64,000 bases of DNA, taken from NCBI GenBank assembly GCA_941918925.1, contig OW799233.1:148718802-148782801 (forward strand), given 5' to 3'. Positions 47,072 to 58,453 of this stretch are shown one piece after another. The notes under the pieces were generated by a model. That model worked only from the letters and a program-made list of their open reading frames with translations, did no database searches and was not told the DNA's origin. Positions within the stretch are counted from its first letter, which is position 1; every line of letters begins with the position of its first letter. A program made the position numbers and the translations under genes. Source of the DNA: Phyto melanocephala. Lineage: Eukaryota > Arthropoda > Insecta > Diptera > Rhinophoridae.

Positions 47072-48005
47072 CTCTTCACACGATAGTGTAAAAGGGTATA
47101 TATAGCTTGTCATTCCGTTTGTAATTCCTACAATATTCATTTCCGACCCCATAAAGTACATATTTTCTGAAATCTTATGAATAGAGGAGTCGATTAAGCC
47201 ATATCCGTCTGTCTGTTTGTCCGTGTGTTGGTTGAAATCTACTTTTAGGTATCAATCTTTTGGAAATATCCGGGAATGAATCGCTATTAAAATTCATCAC
47301 AACCGCCCCATAACTTTCTAAGATATGAGCAAAAAAACGCGACTGCCTCTGTTTTTTCCATATTTTTACCACCAAAATTAAAATTTTTCAGCCATAGAAT
47401 AATTTATAGGAACCTTTGCTACTATTTGTAGATATAATATGCCTCTAGAGATATTTGTAAAAATTTTGGATAAATCGGGCTCTAATCATAAAGTTTAGAG
47501 GCAAAAATTTTGGAAAAATATATAAATATTCCAAAAATTTACAAACAAAAATTATTTTCTTTCAGCTTCTGGGCAACCAAGAGAGTCAAGGCAAGAAGCT
47601 ACTACAAAATGGCGGACAATAAATTTATATAATGGTCAAATCTGAAATTTTAAAATGTAACTTCTTGAACCCCCTCAATATTGGTATCAAATGAAAAGGT
47701 TTGACCAGTTGAATACAGTACATTATTAAAAAATTAAATTCGAAGATGGCGTCTAACACAAAATGGTGGAAAATATTTTTTCTTAACCTTATCAATATAC
47801 ATAGGTATCAAATGAAAAGGCTTGACTAGTAGAATACAGTTAAATATGCAAAAATTCACAATCAATGATGGCGTCTAAAATAATAAAGAAAAATGGCGTA
47901 TAACATGAAATCTACGTTAAGCTACGATGTAAGATTATACCTATATATGTACATGATGGTGAAGGGTATTATAAGATTCGGCATGGCCGAATATAGCACT
48001 CTTGT
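47072..48005 (-). mobile_element. Dispersed repeat copy, near full length
   Basis: It runs from ATACTCTTCACACGATAGTG / AAAGGGTATATATAGC, through TTCCGACCCCATAAAGTAC, CCGTCTGTCTGTTTGTCCG and three ATGGCG blocks, to ATGATGGTGAAGGGTATTAT, the hairpin ATTCGGCATGGCCGAAT and ATAGCACTCTTG. It lies just downstream of the Pex11 gene. Non-coding. Confidence 0.75.
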
Positions 48006-48112
48006 TATTACTATTATTGTTACAATATTTTGACTAGCTTAAAAACAAATGTAACATTTTCAAATATACTTTTCACGGGTACAAACAACAAAAAATAAAT
48101 TCAAAACAACAT

Positions 48113-48329
48113 TTATTTATTTAGCCTTCGTTTTGCAAAAATTTGATAAATTCCTATACCAGCTGACAAAGTACCAACGGCTCCGATTTGGAATGTTGAT
48201 AATTTACCACCCCATAAATAACCTTTAGGCAAATAACTGGCGGCATGTATAAAATCTAGGGACAATCTTATTAAAGAAAAGATTTCGAGTCGATGCTTTT
48301 TAATTTGAACCTCTTCGTCGGAAGACTTT
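48113..48329 (-). CDS. Pex11-gamma-like, last exon
   Basis: Acceptor TTTTTTTTAG at 48330; stop TAA at 48113-48115. It encodes KSSDEEVQIKKHRLEIFSLI, RLSLDFIHAASYLPKGYLWG and the hydrophobic TFQIGAVGTLSAGIGIYQIF before a basic end. The last segment is the conserved C-terminal membrane helix of the family. Confidence 0.85.
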
Positions 48330-49992
48330 CTAAAAAAAAGATCATTGATTTAAAATAAAACTAATAAGTGAAGAAAAGACAATATGCAAACTTACCTCGA
48401 ATCTTTAATAGCATTAATTGTTTGTTGATTTATGCCAAAGTTTCGCAAGGTACTAAAAGAGGATAATAATTAAAACAAGTAAGAGCGCTATATTCGGCCG
48501 TGCCGAATCTTATATACCCTTCACAACGTGTAGTCATGCAATAACAGTAGTTTGTGTCACTATTCATCCCATATGAAATACGTATTTACATACATATAAA
48601 AACATTCATATATAAAAACATCCCATTGTAAAATTATAAATTCACGTATGTATGTTAAAAAAAAAATAAATAAATAAAAAAAAAATTTAAAAAAAAAATT
48701 AAAAAAAAATTATTATATATATAATATATATAAAACAAAAAAAAAATAATAAAAATATAATAAATAAAATATATTAAATAAAAAATAAAAACAAAAAAAA
48801 AAAATTAAATAAAAAAATAAAAAAAAATTAAAAATTTTTTGGCTCAGCTGGGATTCGATGCCACGCTTTCTCTAACCAGTATACACGTTTGTATGTATGT
48901 ATGTTGTTGTTGTAATGTTGTTTTTGTGAAAAAAAAATCGAGGTGGTCGTGGGTTTTTGCTCATATCTCAGTTGTTTATGTACCGATGTTTCTGAATTTC
49001 AATACCGATCTACCGAATATTTCTGATATTTTAATACCTTACCCGGGTCCAACCTATGTCGGGGGGCTTCAAAAAGTTGATTTCAACATACACACGGACA
49101 GACGGTCAGACTGACAGACTGACAGAGCTTAATCGACTCCCCTATTCATATGCTTTCAGAAAATATATACTTTATGGGGTCGGAAATGAAAATTGTAGAA
49201 ATTTCACACGGAATGACAAACCTATATATACCCTTTTTCACTGTGTGAAGGGTATAATAATGATTATATAGTATATAAAGATTTTCAAAAAGAAAACCAA
49301 CTAATGAATATATGCATGTGCAAATAAATACTTACCGCATTAAATTTAAATAAACACCTAATACCCAAAATACTGTATTTACATTGTCCCAATAGTCCGC
49401 GTTTTGTAAGTTAATGATTTTATGTTCGGACAACCAACATAGTTTCTCCACTGGATAATAAAGTAGATCAATAATATTGGCAATTACTCCCAGCGCAGCC
49501 ATAGTATGATCTCTTTCCTGTTTTTTTTTTAATGTTATTGTTGACTAAACTTATTAACAAATAATCATACACACATATCGTGACCTAAAACGCAAAACGT
49601 CTTAACTACATTTTATTAATTTCACAGTTAAAAAAAATTCTCAAATTTAAAGTTTTATTGTTTTCAGTTTAAAATTCTCAAATCTGTTTTGTATTTCGAT
49701 TTAGAAAATTGGATTATTAATAGAAAAACAAAACCAATTATAAATTTCTAGTTAGGCATTTTACGTTTTCGGAAACGATATACATACAACATAAGTATAA
49801 TGTACATACATTTTGTCCCCAACCATATTCTAAAGCATATTGAATCATTGGTATATCGTCAATTAAACGTAAAGTTGCGCGGGCCCCTGATATGCGTGAA
49901 CTTGCAATGGCATAACGTTTTGCCAATTCCGGTTTACGGTCACCATAATAACCAGCTATTAATTTAGTGCCGTAACAAAGAGCTTTCATTAC
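48113..49992 (-). CDS. Pex11-gamma-like peroxisomal membrane protein (first exon missing)
   Basis: Four exons on the minus strand: 49992-49810, 49517-49336, 48452-48396 and 48329-48113, with GT/AG borders and phases that join without a break, giving 212 residues and a TAA stop. The protein begins VMKALCYGTKLIAGYYGDRK and continues SSRISGARATLRLIDDIPMI, YALEYGWGQN, GVIANIIDLLYYPVEKLCWL and IRLSLDFIHAASYLPKGYLW, and ends QIFAKRRLNK. This matches the Pex11C/PEX11G family (K-LCYG-KL near the start, LR-FDD-PM, DL-YYP-EH and a C-terminal AN/H-LP-G--W helix). Pex11 proteins sit in the peroxisome membrane and promote its elongation and division. The family has a further ~20 residues before VMKAL in an upstream exon that I did not find. 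The intron at 48453-49335 contains a dispersed repeat. Confidence 0.88.
48396..48452 (-). CDS. Pex11-gamma-like, micro-exon
   Basis: 57 bases between TCTTTTAG and AG|GTAAG. It encodes TLRNFGINQQTINAIKDS with split codons at both ends; both phases match the neighbouring exons. Confidence 0.8.
48476..49258 (+). mobile_element. Dispersed repeat, complete reference copy (in Pex11 intron)
   Basis: Best copy of the most frequent family in the window. The left end is AAGTAAGAGCGCTATATTC with hairpin ATTCGGCCGTGCCGAAT, then CTTATATACCCTTCACAACG. A variable A-rich island follows (48660-48835), then TGGCTCAGCTGG joined directly to GATTCGATGCC, a TGTTGTTGTTGTAA region and ACACACGGACAGACGGTCAG. The right end is TTTATGGGGTCGG, TATACCCTTTTTCACT and TGTGAAGGGTATAA. 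Each end has its own hairpin; there are no TIRs. The size is 0.78 kb and there is no ORF of substance. It is non-autonomous, class unsure. Confidence 0.8.
49336..49517 (-). CDS. Pex11-gamma-like, middle exon
   Basis: The acceptor is the T-rich tract ending CAG at 49518. It encodes ERDHTMAALGVIANIIDLLY, YPVEKLCWLSEHKIINLQNA and VNTVFWVLGVYLNLM, ending in CG|GTAAG. It carries the family's YYP-E motif and a membrane-associated helix. Confidence 0.85.
49810..49992 (-). CDS. Pex11-gamma-like, first visible exon
   Basis: Acceptor TTTGTCTTACAG; donor AAAAT|GTATGT; exactly 61 codons in phase 0. It encodes VMKALCYGTKLIAGYYGDRK and GARATLRLIDDIPMIQYALE. The in-frame MFVLQ start upstream reads through the splice acceptor and is not the true N-terminus. 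Transcription probably starts further right, beyond the retrotransposon or outside the window. Confidence 0.87.
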
Positions 49993-50122
49993 CTGTAAGA
50001 CAAACAAAAAAAATTTGGATACTTCATAAAGTTTGTGAAAAACATCAATTATTATTAATTAAAGAGATAAACCATTTCTACTTCTAACGTAAGTCCTTGA
50101 TATGGTAATGTTTGTAAATCGT

Positions 50123-50400
50123 ACAAATGTAATAATAACACGTAAGAATGCTATATATGACCGTGCCGAATCTGATAACACCCTTTACAATCATGTACAT
50201 ATGTATATGAGTATATTAATCTTGTCAAGCCTTTCATTTGATATCCATACTGATGGGGTTAAAAAAATATTCGCCAATTTGTTTTAGACGCAACCTTGGA
50301 TTTTACACTTTTTTATAGTTGATTGGTCAAGCCCTTTTATTTGAAATCAAAATTTAGCGGGTTGAACAGAATGGACATTTTCAAACGTAATAAGTAAATA
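50123..50400 (+). mobile_element. Dispersed repeat fragment
   Basis: A degenerate left end (ACACGTAAGAATGCTATATA, TGACCGTGCCGAATCTGATA, ACACCCTTTACAATCATG) is followed by TCAAGCCTTTCATTTGATAT. It is truncated near 50400. Confidence 0.6.
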
Positions 50401-50629
50401 AATCCGTAAACGCGGAACGGAATAAATTAAGAGACCCTATATTTGGTGTAAGGAAAATAATATGTGCATACGTATATATGTATATAATTAGCCCAATTTC
50501 ACCGCTATCAAAAATATGTATTTTGTGCAGGCAGTACATTGCTTAAGGGTCAAGGATTTTAATAAAGGCAATGAAATTAAGTTGGGCCAAAAGCCCTTTT
50601 TCGCGGATCAATTTCTATCACCACAACTG

Positions 50630-50995
50630 CAATAGCGAGGCTCACTAAATTTTATGAGAGTTGTTCTTAGAACAAATGAAAAGTTCCACCGAAATCTTGG
50701 AGGTATATAATAAGGGGTATGGGTAACCCTATACAAAGGAATTTTTATTTTTTTCTATATTTGCAGAGCTACAGTAGTGACGCACATTAAATTTGATATG
50801 GGTAACTTTTAGAATAAACTGCAAGTTCCGCAAACATCTTGGAGGTATATGAGGAGGGGTACTCTCATACAGTTATTATTTTTTCTATATCTAAAAAACG
50901 ACATTTGTGAGACACACTAACTGGGTAACTCTTAGTACGAACTGCAAAGTCCAAAAAAATCTTGTAGGTATAGGAGGAGGGTGCAAAGTTATTAT
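50630..50995 (+). repeat. ~120-bp degenerate tandem repeats
   Basis: Three units share ATCTTGGAGGTATAT or ATCTTGTAGGTATAG, a GAGGAGGGGTA-type block and TTTTTCTATAT. They lie between the Pex11 gene and the non-LTR element. No ORF. Confidence 0.55.
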
Positions 50996-51465
50996 TAATT
51001 ATTTAGTTAACATATACACTTCTGCTAAATATCCTGTCATTGAATGACTTCGGGTACAGTTTATGTAAAAATTTACTCATACGTGACTTACATAACAAAT
51101 CACGACATTTGCAAATCTCCAGTTAAAACACCTGCACCGATGCGCAGCATAAATTTTTTGATTTTTTTTTTTTTTTTATTAATTCTTCATTTACATAACC
51201 GAGCCTATAAGGCCATATACGGTTAATAAAAGCTACTTATTATAAAAAAAAATATTTCTATATAGACAATAAATAATATGTAAATATTACATAAAAAAAA
51301 AAAATAAATAATAAAATAAATAAAAATAAGGAAAGGAAAAAAAAGAACTTTAATATTACAAATGTAAAAAATATGTGTATCATACTCTACAATAAGTGTA
51401 ACATACAAAACTAATTCTATTTTAATTAATCTTCAAGGTTTTATAAGAGGAAAAAAAAGAAAATG

Positions 51466-54300
51466 TTAACTATTCGTTAGCATATGAGATTGTGCATATT
51501 CCAGTAAAAGAGACTTGAATTTAGGAATCGAGTAAGAAAACATTCTTAAATTTCTCGGCAAAGCATTCCAAATTCTCGATAACCGAATTTGAAATGATTT
51601 CGCAAAAGCGTTTAAATGCCTAATTGGAAAAATTATTTGCGGATTTCTAACTGAACGAGAGAAGGTAAACTTATCAGTTATGTAATCAGGATAACCTCTT
51701 AGAATAGATTTATAAAAGAATAATAACAGCCTAATACCTACAAAATTATTAAAAGAAGATTTCAGAAAATTTAAAGTATATAAAGAAACATGATCTCTTA
51801 TTCTCAAATTAAAGACGTATCGAATAATTCTATTAAATATCAATTTATATTTTCCCATTACATAAGCCCCAGCTCCTGATAATATTTCAATACAGTATAA
51901 AATATGCGGCATTAATAGGGCTGTTGCAATTTGTCTTCTTACTAAATTTGGAAGATAAATATTTAAAGAATAAAGTCGTTTTAGAAGGAAGGAAACTCGT
52001 GACGATAAAAAATCAATGTGTGGAGAAAAATTTAGAAGGTTGTTAATAATAAGGCCTAAACATTTCATTTTACTTACAAATTCTAGAGAAATGCCGTTAA
52101 TCGCTACGCTAATATTATCAGTATGAAATCCAAACCCCATAAGTTTAGTTTTTACTGGATTGACACAGAAACCATTATTAGATGCCCATGAATCAACACA
52201 ACGTAATATGTAATTGACCCCTACCTCCAACACATCCACAAACTGAGAATCTGAATTACAAACAAATTGCACATCGTCCGCAAAAACAAAGGGTAAACAA
52301 GATACCCCACTGAACTCAAGTAAGAGGTCATTAATATAAATCATGAAAAGCAGCGGACCAATTACTGATCCCTGTGGGACACCACTCGTGATACGACGAG
52401 TGTGAGATAAAGAAGTACCAATAGAAACGTACTGATGCCTATCATACAAGTAGGATTTGATTAAATTACATGCTGGATAGGAAAACCCAAAATAATTTAC
52501 CAATTTGAAAAGAAGCTTAAAGTGCACTACCCTATCAAATGCCTTAGAAAAATCAATAGAAAGTAATACAACAATCTTACGACTGTCAAGAAATTGCCTG
52601 ATTGAATCAGTTAAAGATATTAGAAGAGAGGTTGTGCTAAAGCCCCGTCTGAATCCTGATTGAGTGGGATGAATCAGCGACCTTTGATCCAAATACTCAA
52701 CTAATTGGTCTTTCAAAATATTTTCCATTACCTTAGATAAGACAGGAAGTATTGAAATAGGGCGTAAGTTTTCAAAATCAGTAGAATTTCCCTCTTTCTT
52801 GATGGGAACAACCCTAGCAATTTTCCAATAGACAGGAAAAGATGATGTTGTTATAATGGAATTAACAAGGTGGAGCAAATAAGATGAAATAAACGGAAAA
52901 ATTATCTTAACAAATCTCAATGGTAAGGCATCATTACCAATAGCATTAGATTTAATCCTCTGTAATGCTTGAAATAATACATCCCTGCCAATACACGCGA
53001 AGGAAAATCCCTTACAAGTAGAATTTTCAACAGCAACAAAATGCCCAGAGTCCTGAGTTTGTGATTCAATAAAAAAATTGTTCACACCATCAGTTATACT
53101 TAATTGCTCTCTTGATTCAAGGCAACCGTTATTTTTCAAAAAGTTCCACATTTGCTTAGGGTTAAAATCATGAAAAAGTTTTGTATGTGCACGGAACTTC
53201 AACTTCCTTATTATTTTCTTAACCTTATTTCTGTGTCTACAAAAAATTTTCCAATTAAGTATAGTTCTACATTGAAGGTAACAAGCGTATGCTAAATCTC
53301 TTAATGATATTTGATAACAGATTTCCCTATCTTCAAACCAATTTTTCCTATTAAACTTTAATTTTCTACGAACTACTGGCACTAGAGCATGAAGAGCATC
53401 GATATTGGTCATAAGTATCTCCAGTTGCAAATTTACATCGTTCGTCAAAAACATACCACTAAAATCACAATCACGGATAGCAACCTCCAAATCCTCACTA
53501 CGTAATGCCTGATAATCCTTGTAAGATACAAAAACCGGATCAGAAGGAGTTGAAATGTTAGCAGCTATAAAAATAAGGGAATGATGTGATACACCCGGAC
53601 ACTGCATTTGTCCAGATGTACCAAGGGAAATGGAATCACTCAACAAAAAAAAATCTATTAGTGAAGTGGTATCACAACCAACGTGATAATGCGTAGGTAA
53701 AAAATTATGATGGTAAGTCATATCAAGTCTCTGACACATAGAACGTAACTAAAGAGAACTAATCGGACAAAATAAATTAGTGTTAAAATCTCCCATCACC
53801 AAATTCTCAAAAGCACTCAAATCCCCACAAGGTAAATAGCAAACACCAACAAGGAACTTAACACCAAGAAAAATTATTTCCACAAACAAAGCTTCACAAA
53901 CATCACCACTCATAGACGTAAAAACTATTGAGTACTTTAGACTATCTGAAATCATAAGTGCAACACCTCCACCTCTTCTACCATCTGATCTGTCATTTCT
54001 ACATAAACTATAGCCCGGTATTCCCACTGTATGATTCAATATATAAGGTTTTAACCAAGTCTCACTAAATCCAATAACATCCAAATAATTCCCTTCCAAA
54101 ATATGCTTTATCTCATTAATTTTATCAGAACCAGCTGATGCACCAAAACTTGTTATATTCCAATGTCCTAACTTTAAAAAACCTTGAAAATTACTTAAAC
54201 TGTTACATATAACTGAATTATTACTGCAGATAGGGCCCAAGTTTATAGAATTCATTATAATGAAAAAAAAAATAAATAAAATAATGCGAAAATTATGCAC
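51466..54300 (-). pseudogene. ORF2: endonuclease-reverse transcriptase with one in-frame TAG
   Basis: One frame from 54300 to 51466 is broken only by TAG at 53749-53751. The N-terminal part is an apurinic endonuclease: KLGHWNITSFGASAGSDKIN, DVIGFSETWLKPY, DGRRGGGVALMIS and GDFNTNLF. About a dozen residues expected between AFENLV and MGDFN are missing, suggesting a small in-frame deletion. After the stop come DTTSLIDFFLLSDSI, then the RT: YWKIARVVPIKKEGN, FENLRPISILPVLSKVMENI, HPTQSGFRRGFSTTSLL, LSIDFSKAFDRV, ITSGVPQGSVIGPLLF and the catalytic FADDVQFVC. The C-terminal part after RT is present. Function: nicks target DNA and copies the element RNA in place. It looks young but disabled. Confidence 0.9.
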
Positions 54301-54454
54301 AATAAATATATATGTAGGTATGTAATAAGCACTAAAAATTATTATATTACAAAATCCCTCTGGCTAAAAGAAAAATCAGTAATCATAAAGGTATTAAGAA
54401 AAATTTTTAAATTTTAAAATAAAAGCTTCTAGATATATACATTATAAACAATTA

Positions 54455-54966
54455 CACTGCTCTGCAAAAAATAATTTTTTGTCTTCCCATTTAATAAAAC
54501 TATGTGGACTATATGGATTTTGACGGGCTGAACTCAAATCCGTTGTCGGTTTTTTCCATCAGATCGGGATTTTTTTTTATGGGCGTGGCAAATTTTTCCC
54601 CCTAAATTAGTCAGGTGCGGAGACTTATTTCCTCCTAACTCGAGAACCAGTTATCCGATTTTCAAAAGTAAAACACCAAAAAAAGTGTAGCCAAATTAGT
54701 TTTATTTTAGTGGAATAAAATTTTTCTCTATCTCTTATCGTTTTGAAGTTATTTAGAAATTAATGGAGAAAAAAAAATTTTTCCTGCAAAATTCGTAATA
54801 TTTTTCAACTTAAAAATGGAATTAAAAAAAATATAAGGCATATATTCAACATTTTAAACTTTTTTCTTAGATTTACTTATCTTAAAAATAAAAAAAGCCA
54901 TAAACCATAAAAATCGGTTAAAAAATGTAGATTTTATTATCAATTTACCGCAGGTACCCAATATTG
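54455..54966. repeat. Left long terminal inverted repeat
   Basis: About 512 bp with GGATTTTGACGG, GACAACGG-type antisense (CCGTTGTCGG), GGGCGTGGCAAATTTTTCCC and CTCGAGAACCAGTTATCCGA. It ends GGTACCCAATATTG. Roughly 85-90% identical by eye to the right copy; insertions and deletions are small. Confidence 0.85.
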
Positions 54967-55250
54967 ACCAAATATGTGTAATGCAGCAAACAACGTCAGA
55001 GTGGGCGCACTAAAGCGACTTGTAGCAACAATAAATGGCAACTTTTTACTTCTATCTACTTTCGTACAAAAAAAACAAATACAAGCAAAAAAAATTTGCT
55101 AGATTGTAATTTTGTAGCATCGCCTCGCTTAAAGCACCCACCCTGTCGTCACCCGTAGATAACTTCAAATAACAATAAAGAATTAAAATATTTACAGGCT
55201 ATTTTACTTAAAATAACACAAAACTTTTGTTAATAATTATTAATTTTTGT

Positions 55251-56571
55251 TTAGGAAACATTGTTAAAATAAAAAATTAGCTTAAGCTCCCATGCCCTTT
55301 TGTCCACATCATTCAATTTCGTTCTGAAGACCTCGTCCTTCATAATTTGTCGTATATGTGGACCTACAAATATGCCTTCTTTTACTGTAGCATCTGTGAT
55401 TCTAGGAAATGTGCTCTTAATGTATAGAAAGGCTTCACTATCCTTGTTCATTGCTTTGACAAAATTTTTCATTAGGCCTAGCTTTATATGAAGAGAAGAG
55501 TTTGTTCCTTTTGTTTTAAAGGCTCTTCTGCTACATTTTTTTTCCTGGAATAAAATTTACTCTTTTCGGTCAAACTTTAACATTGAAGTGTTTTTCTTTT
55601 GCGCGGCTATCCCATTATATAAGAAGCAATAAAACTTGGTATATCCACTTTGCAATCCATTTAACATTGCTACGACTTTTAAATCTGCAGATTCAAAGAG
55701 TAATGAGAATATAAAAATTTTTTGTAGTATCATCTTCATGCATACGCGAGTGGGACCAATGGAAATTTGTTCCCATTGTGAAGTAAAACCGCTTTCAAAC
55801 TTGTCTTGGATGAATTAATAACAAGCCGCCAATCCTGAGATTTATGACTGAAACACAGTTGTCGCAAAAGTCCATCAGCATTATCGCAAAATATCAAACC
55901 TTCCTCTTTGCTGAAATATATTAAAAAAGGTTGTTCTTTATCTCGAAAGTAATAGACGTTAACGTCCGTTTGCACCAAACTCCATTCTTTTCATTGGGAT
56001 GCAAGAAGCACAGACTTGGTTTTTTTAAAGCCTTGATTTACAAACTAAGTTATTCATATCAGTTTAATTCGGAAAATAAGGTGTACTCGTTGGACTTCCA
56101 AATGAATGCGAAGAAACACCCATGTTGGCGTAAGTGGATTCAGCCCATCTTCTTCATCGTCTGTAGGCGGCAATGGAGGTAAAAATTTACTTGTAAACTG
56201 GAAAACTGGTCATTTGACGCATGAAGTATTTGGATAAGTAACTTTATTTTTGGTTTTTTTCTTAAGCCCGCGTGTTTAGTATGGCAAAAGTAGCAATCAT
56301 TTTGATGATTTTGTGGTTCACTCCAAATCGCTGGCTTCATAAACGGCAAATACTTATGATTTCCTTTTAACCAACCTCTTAAAGACTTACCACAGCTACT
56401 ACAACATATTTTCGGCAGCCAATTTTTATCTCTAACATCGATAGGAAACCCAAAATAACGGCGATAAGCATCTTTAACCTTGGAAGATATTGTCTCCCGT
56501 TGAGAACTTAAAGTTAGATCGCCACATACGTAACAAAATAAATTTAGAGATTTGTTACAAATCCTTGACAT
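55251..56571 (-). pseudogene. Decayed transposase-like gene of the CACTG element
   Basis: Read on the minus strand from MSRICNKSLNLFCYVCGD: an N-terminal Cys-rich domain (CYVCG, WLPKICCSSCGKSLRGWLKG, EPQNHQNDCYFCH), a linker, then VYYFRDKEQPFLIYFSKEEG, WRLVINSSKTSLKAVLLHNG, LKVVAMLNGLQSGYTKFYCF and MKNFVKAMNKDSEAFLYIKS, ending GIFVGPHIRQIMKDEVFRTK. At least three frameshifts or stops separate these blocks. The usual C-terminal HSHLDFFPENLG block is absent here but survives in the fragment at 6128-6481. The location between the TIRs suggests it encodes the transposase. The several small ORFs in both strands between 55251 and 56628 are its pieces or shadows. Confidence 0.8.
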
Positions 56572-56893
56572 TTTGTAATATGAAAGCGTTTGTGGATTCT
56601 TTAATTGCTTTATTTTTTTACACAACAAAGTACACTATAAGATCTATTGACTGTTGCCGATTTTAACCGCACGATATTCAAATTAAAAGTGACTTACTTA
56701 TTGCCCATTAGCTTCTATATATACAATAAATACCAGAATCTACCCTAATGTACTTAATTTGAAGTCACAGGTAATTTAAAAATACTGTTATAAATATTAA
56801 TTCCAAGAACTATGTAAAATACCGTTGTACTTTAGTTCCATTACCTGCTCAACGAAATGTTACATATATCATATGTAAGGCTGGTTGCATAAC

Positions 56894-57396
56894 AATATTG
56901 GGTACATGCGGTAAATTGACAATAAAATCTACATTTTTTAACCGACTTTTACAGTTTATGACTTTTTTTATTTCCAAGATAAGTAGCTCTTAGAAAAAAG
57001 TTTAAAATGTTGAATATTTGCCTTATATTTTTTTTAATTCCATTTTTAAATTAAAAAATATTACGAATTTTGCAAGAAAAAAAATGTTTTTCTCCATTAA
57101 TTTTTAAATGACTCCAAAACGATAAGAGATAGAGAAAAATTGTATTCCACTGAAATAAAAACAATTTTGTTACACATTTTTTGGTGTTTTATTTTTGAAA
57201 ATCGGATGACTGGTTCTCGAGTTAGGATTAAATATGTGTCCGTACCTGACTAATTTAGGGGGAAAAATTTGCCACGCCCATAAAAAAAAATCCCGATCTG
57301 ATGGAAAAAAACCGACAACGGATTTGAGTTTAGCGCGTCAAAATCCATATAGTCCACATAGTTTTATTAAATGGAGGATTTTGTTGCAGAGCAGTG
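56894..57396. repeat. Right long terminal inverted repeat
   Basis: About 503 bp, the reverse complement of 54455-54966, starting CAATATTGGGTACATGCGG and ending TTGTTGCAGAGCAGTG. The ORF at 57234-57434 is a by-product. Confidence 0.85.
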
Positions 57397-57468
57397 TTAT
57401 TAGTAGTATTATTCAACAATCTAGTTGCATTTAGAAGATACATACATATATCATACTCACTAATATAA

Positions 57469-58453
57469 CTACTCAACACCAGTCTGTTGATCTGTAGGAG
57501 AAAACGATTCATTAAGAATATTAACACACTGCTCATAATCAGCGATATTAACAGCTCCAGAATTCATTTCCAATTTAACTTTTGAAACATTATAATTAAG
57601 ATAGGTATATTTCTATACTTTCTGCTTCAACTTTAATTCTCTACAAATAGCAATTATTTTTTTCGCAGCCAAAGTTAAGTGATCATTAAGGTATACCCTA
57701 GATTCAATGTTACATTCAATTAAATCCTTTAGAAGAATTGATCGATTTCTATGGTTATTAATCATTATCTGATCACGGAGCTGGACAGAATTGAATTTAA
57801 CTAAAACAGCTTTACCTCCACCAAAATATGTAGTGTTGAATGTCAGAGTTAGAAATGGTTACACCACATATAGACCCAATTTTAATGATAGGTTTTCGCA
57901 AATCCGCAATTGATTTCGGCAGGCCCCTAATAACTATATTTGACCTGTTAAGACGCCTTTGCTCTATACTAGATTGTATTTCTAAACGTTGTACCTTATC
58001 ATCAATTGCATCATCAACATGTTTAATCATATTGCAGCAATTGTTAACATCAGATTTAATATCATTAATTTTAGACTTATTATCAGAACATTTTAGTACC
58101 AGCTTATCTACCTGCATTCTTAGTATATTAACTGCGTTATCTAACTTTTCTTGAAATACACGCTTATATTCTTCCAACTTTATTAGAAATTCTTTTTCCA
58201 AAGAAACGGATAGTGCTGAAAATCTTTTTTTTAGCTCTTCTTGTATATTTGCAGAGTGAGTTAAATTCGGGCAACCATCACAGACAAATTTTAACACTTT
58301 GTGCTTAGCCATAAGATTAAACTCATCCAAGCTAATTTTTGCACAAGTTGTATGAAAAAATAAACCACAACATGCACACCTAACAGATTTTTGCGATTTT
58401 GTTATATTTTTCTGGCAAGAAGGACATTTGTAGACTTCGTGTTGTGGCGCCAT
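57469..58453 (-). pseudogene. ORF1 of the non-LTR element (frameshift plus TAG)
   Basis: It starts MAPQHEVYKCPSCQKNITKS and carries a PHD-like zinc finger (CPSC, CACC, HTTC, CDGC), then a predicted coiled coil (LSVSLEKEFLIKLEEYKRVF), then RLNRSNIVIRGLPKSIADLR, the RRM-like part of many LINE ORF1 proteins. The frame breaks near 57840 by one base, continues as YFGGGKAVLVKFNSVQLRD, meets a TAG at about 57618 and ends at GVE plus TAG (57469-57471). ORF1 proteins bind element RNA and act as chaperones. The ORF is inactive as read. Confidence 0.85.

Larger units (their letters stand above)
54455..57396 (-). mobile_element. DNA transposon with ~500-bp TIRs, CACTG ends and TTA duplication
   Basis: It begins CACTGCTCTGCAAAA and ends TTGCAGAGCAGTG, with TTA on each side (54452-54454 and 57397-57399). 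Long inverted repeats run 54455-54966 and 56894-57396. The centre encodes, on the minus strand, a decayed protein (55251-56571). CACTG termini with a 3-bp duplication resemble the CACTA/Mirage/Chapaev group, but the protein family has no superfamily name that I can assign with confidence. It is nested in a non-LTR element and so is younger than that insertion. Confidence 0.85.

Noticed and set aside
57840..58154. 104-codon plus-strand ORF opposite ORF1 of the non-LTR element
   Set aside because: Antisense shadow; the minus frame has a PHD-like finger and RRM-like motif.
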